64,000 nucleotides of DNA from Streptomyces sp. Tue 6430 (GTDB taxonomy: Bacteria > Actinomycetota > Actinomycetes > Streptomycetales > Streptomycetaceae): NCBI GenBank assembly GCA_021568835.1, contig JAKGSH010000006.1, forward strand, positions 48,437-112,436, read 5' to 3'. Every line of letters begins with the position of its first letter. Positions within the stretch are counted from its first letter, which is position 1. The translations under genes and the position numbers were made by a program. The notes under the pieces were generated by a model. It was not told where the DNA came from. It saw nothing but the letters and a program-made list of their open reading frames with translations, and did no database searches. Positions 63,425 through 64,000 of this stretch are shown here, piece by piece.

Positions 63425-63893
63425 TCAGTCCACAGCGGGTAGGTCATCACCTTCGTGAACTGTTCGGGCCGCTGGGCCGGGTACTCCAGCGTGATGCGGC
63501 CGTAGCGCTCCGTCTGCGGGTCCTTCTTCCAGGGCTGCGCCCTGTCGAGCCGCACGATCACCGGGTACGAGCGGAAGGTGCCGGCCGCGCAGTAGGGCTT
63601 GCAGTCGTTGACGACGTTGACGCCCGTGGCCTTCGCGGACCTGGCGTCCCACCGGACCCACTTCAGCGAGGTGAGACGGCTGTTGCCGTCGCCGCAGGCC
63701 AGGATGAAGTCGTCGGGCCGCACCTGCGGGTGCCACAGGCAGTCGACCAGGACGGGCGGTGCGCTCTGGCGCGCGACGGGCCGGTCGGCGGGTGGTGCCG
63801 CGGCGGGCGCGGCCGAGGCCGTCCCGACCGCCGCGGTGAGTCCCAGCGCCGCACAGAGCAGCGCCGCCGTCCTCGTCGTCCTGTGTCGCGCAT
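63425..63893 (-). CDS. Secreted protein of unknown function, frameshifted
   Basis: About 156 residues after two added bases (near 63887 and 63430). Signal peptide: RTTRTAALLCAALGLTAAVG then TASAAPA, with cleavage near residue 28. The mature part has PVLVDCLWHPQVRPDDFILACGDG, LKWVRWDARSAKATGVNVVNDC and KPYCAAGTFRSYPVIVRLDR; four Cys suggest two disulfides. I recognise the pattern as a conserved Streptomyces secreted family but know no function. ATG at 63893 follows GGGAG. The stop is taken at 63425, as the frame otherwise runs on into low-complexity sequence. Confidence 0.7.
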
Positions 63894-64000
63894 GACCGCT
63901 CCCGCCCGTCTCGGGACCAGGGCCGTTCCCCGCGCCCCGTGAAGGTTCTCCACCGACGCTACGACGACGAGCCGACCAGGACCACTCGAACGGCCCAGCG

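Overview
This window is high-GC actinobacterial DNA and almost certainly Streptomyces. Third codon positions are nearly always G or C, GTG starts are common, and stop/start overlaps (GTGA, ATGA, TGATG) abound. The gene families also fit: a conservon with two cytochromes P450, a GlgE glycogen/trehalose cluster, stressosome-like and SpoIIE partner-switching proteins, and SigB/SigF-type sigma factors. From memory, the order (stress-switch genes and giant HAMP kinase, then glgB-mak-treS-glgE, then glgX, then a sigma factor) recalls a chromosome-arm region of S. coelicolor. I could not check that.

Read the gene structures with one caution. Roughly two thirds of the recognisable genes are broken by one or more frame changes. 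In almost every case, adding one base (mostly in a G/C-rich run) restores a full family-length protein, and the corrected lengths become multiples of three. I count about 60 missing bases in 64 kb. This looks like systematic sequence error rather than mass pseudogenisation, so these genes are given as single CDS spanning the shift.

Layout. 1-3.2 kb: FUSC-type transporter (cut by the window edge) and type II NADH dehydrogenase. 3.6-8.1 kb: five overlapping genes forming an RsbR-RsbS-RsbT-(RsbT/X fusion)-RsbU-like module. 8.3-15.9 kb: a STAS anti-sigma antagonist, an ANTAR-GAF-PAS-SpoIIE phosphatase, and a roughly 1420-residue hybrid histidine kinase with six 276-bp HAMP repeats. 16-18 kb: a sigma-factor fragment, a PRC-barrel gene behind a SigB-consensus promoter, and two RsbW-like ATPases. 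18-21.5 kb: acyl-CoA ligase, DUF6480 and YbdK-type ligase. 21.6-32.2 kb: the operon glgE-treS-mak-glgB and, divergently, an ATPase-like gene translationally coupled to glgX. 32-35.5 kb: VOC protein, ANTAR protein, 20-bp minisatellite, stress sigma factor and an unknown protein. 35.6-44.6 kb: a divergent HemC, a secreted Nep1-like protein, an orphan LuxR-type response regulator, DoxX plus peroxiredoxin, aldo/keto reductase, TauD-type dioxygenase, luciferase-like oxidoreductase and metallophosphoesterase. 44.9-48.6 kb: a secreted M4 metalloprotease and a GH64 beta-1,3-glucanase with a LacI-type operator. 48.9-54 kb: YrdC-family protein, MarR regulator with MFS exporter, and a PucR-type regulator. 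54.2-59.5 kb: conservon cvnA-B-C-D plus two P450s, one lacking a normal ExxR motif. 59.7-64 kb: a truncated alcohol dehydrogenase, a primase/polymerase-like protein whose start region is tandemly duplicated, a small protein, an ArsR regulator, a roadblock protein, a flavodoxin-fold protein and a secreted protein.

The unifying theme is stress and developmental signalling by partner switching (STAS, HATPase, PP2C and sigma factor) next to storage and osmoprotectant carbon metabolism. At least three promoter-like sites match GNNT-N14-16-GGGTAY, the consensus for SigB-type sigma factors of Streptomyces. I see no CRISPR array, tRNA, rRNA, complete transposon or prophage.
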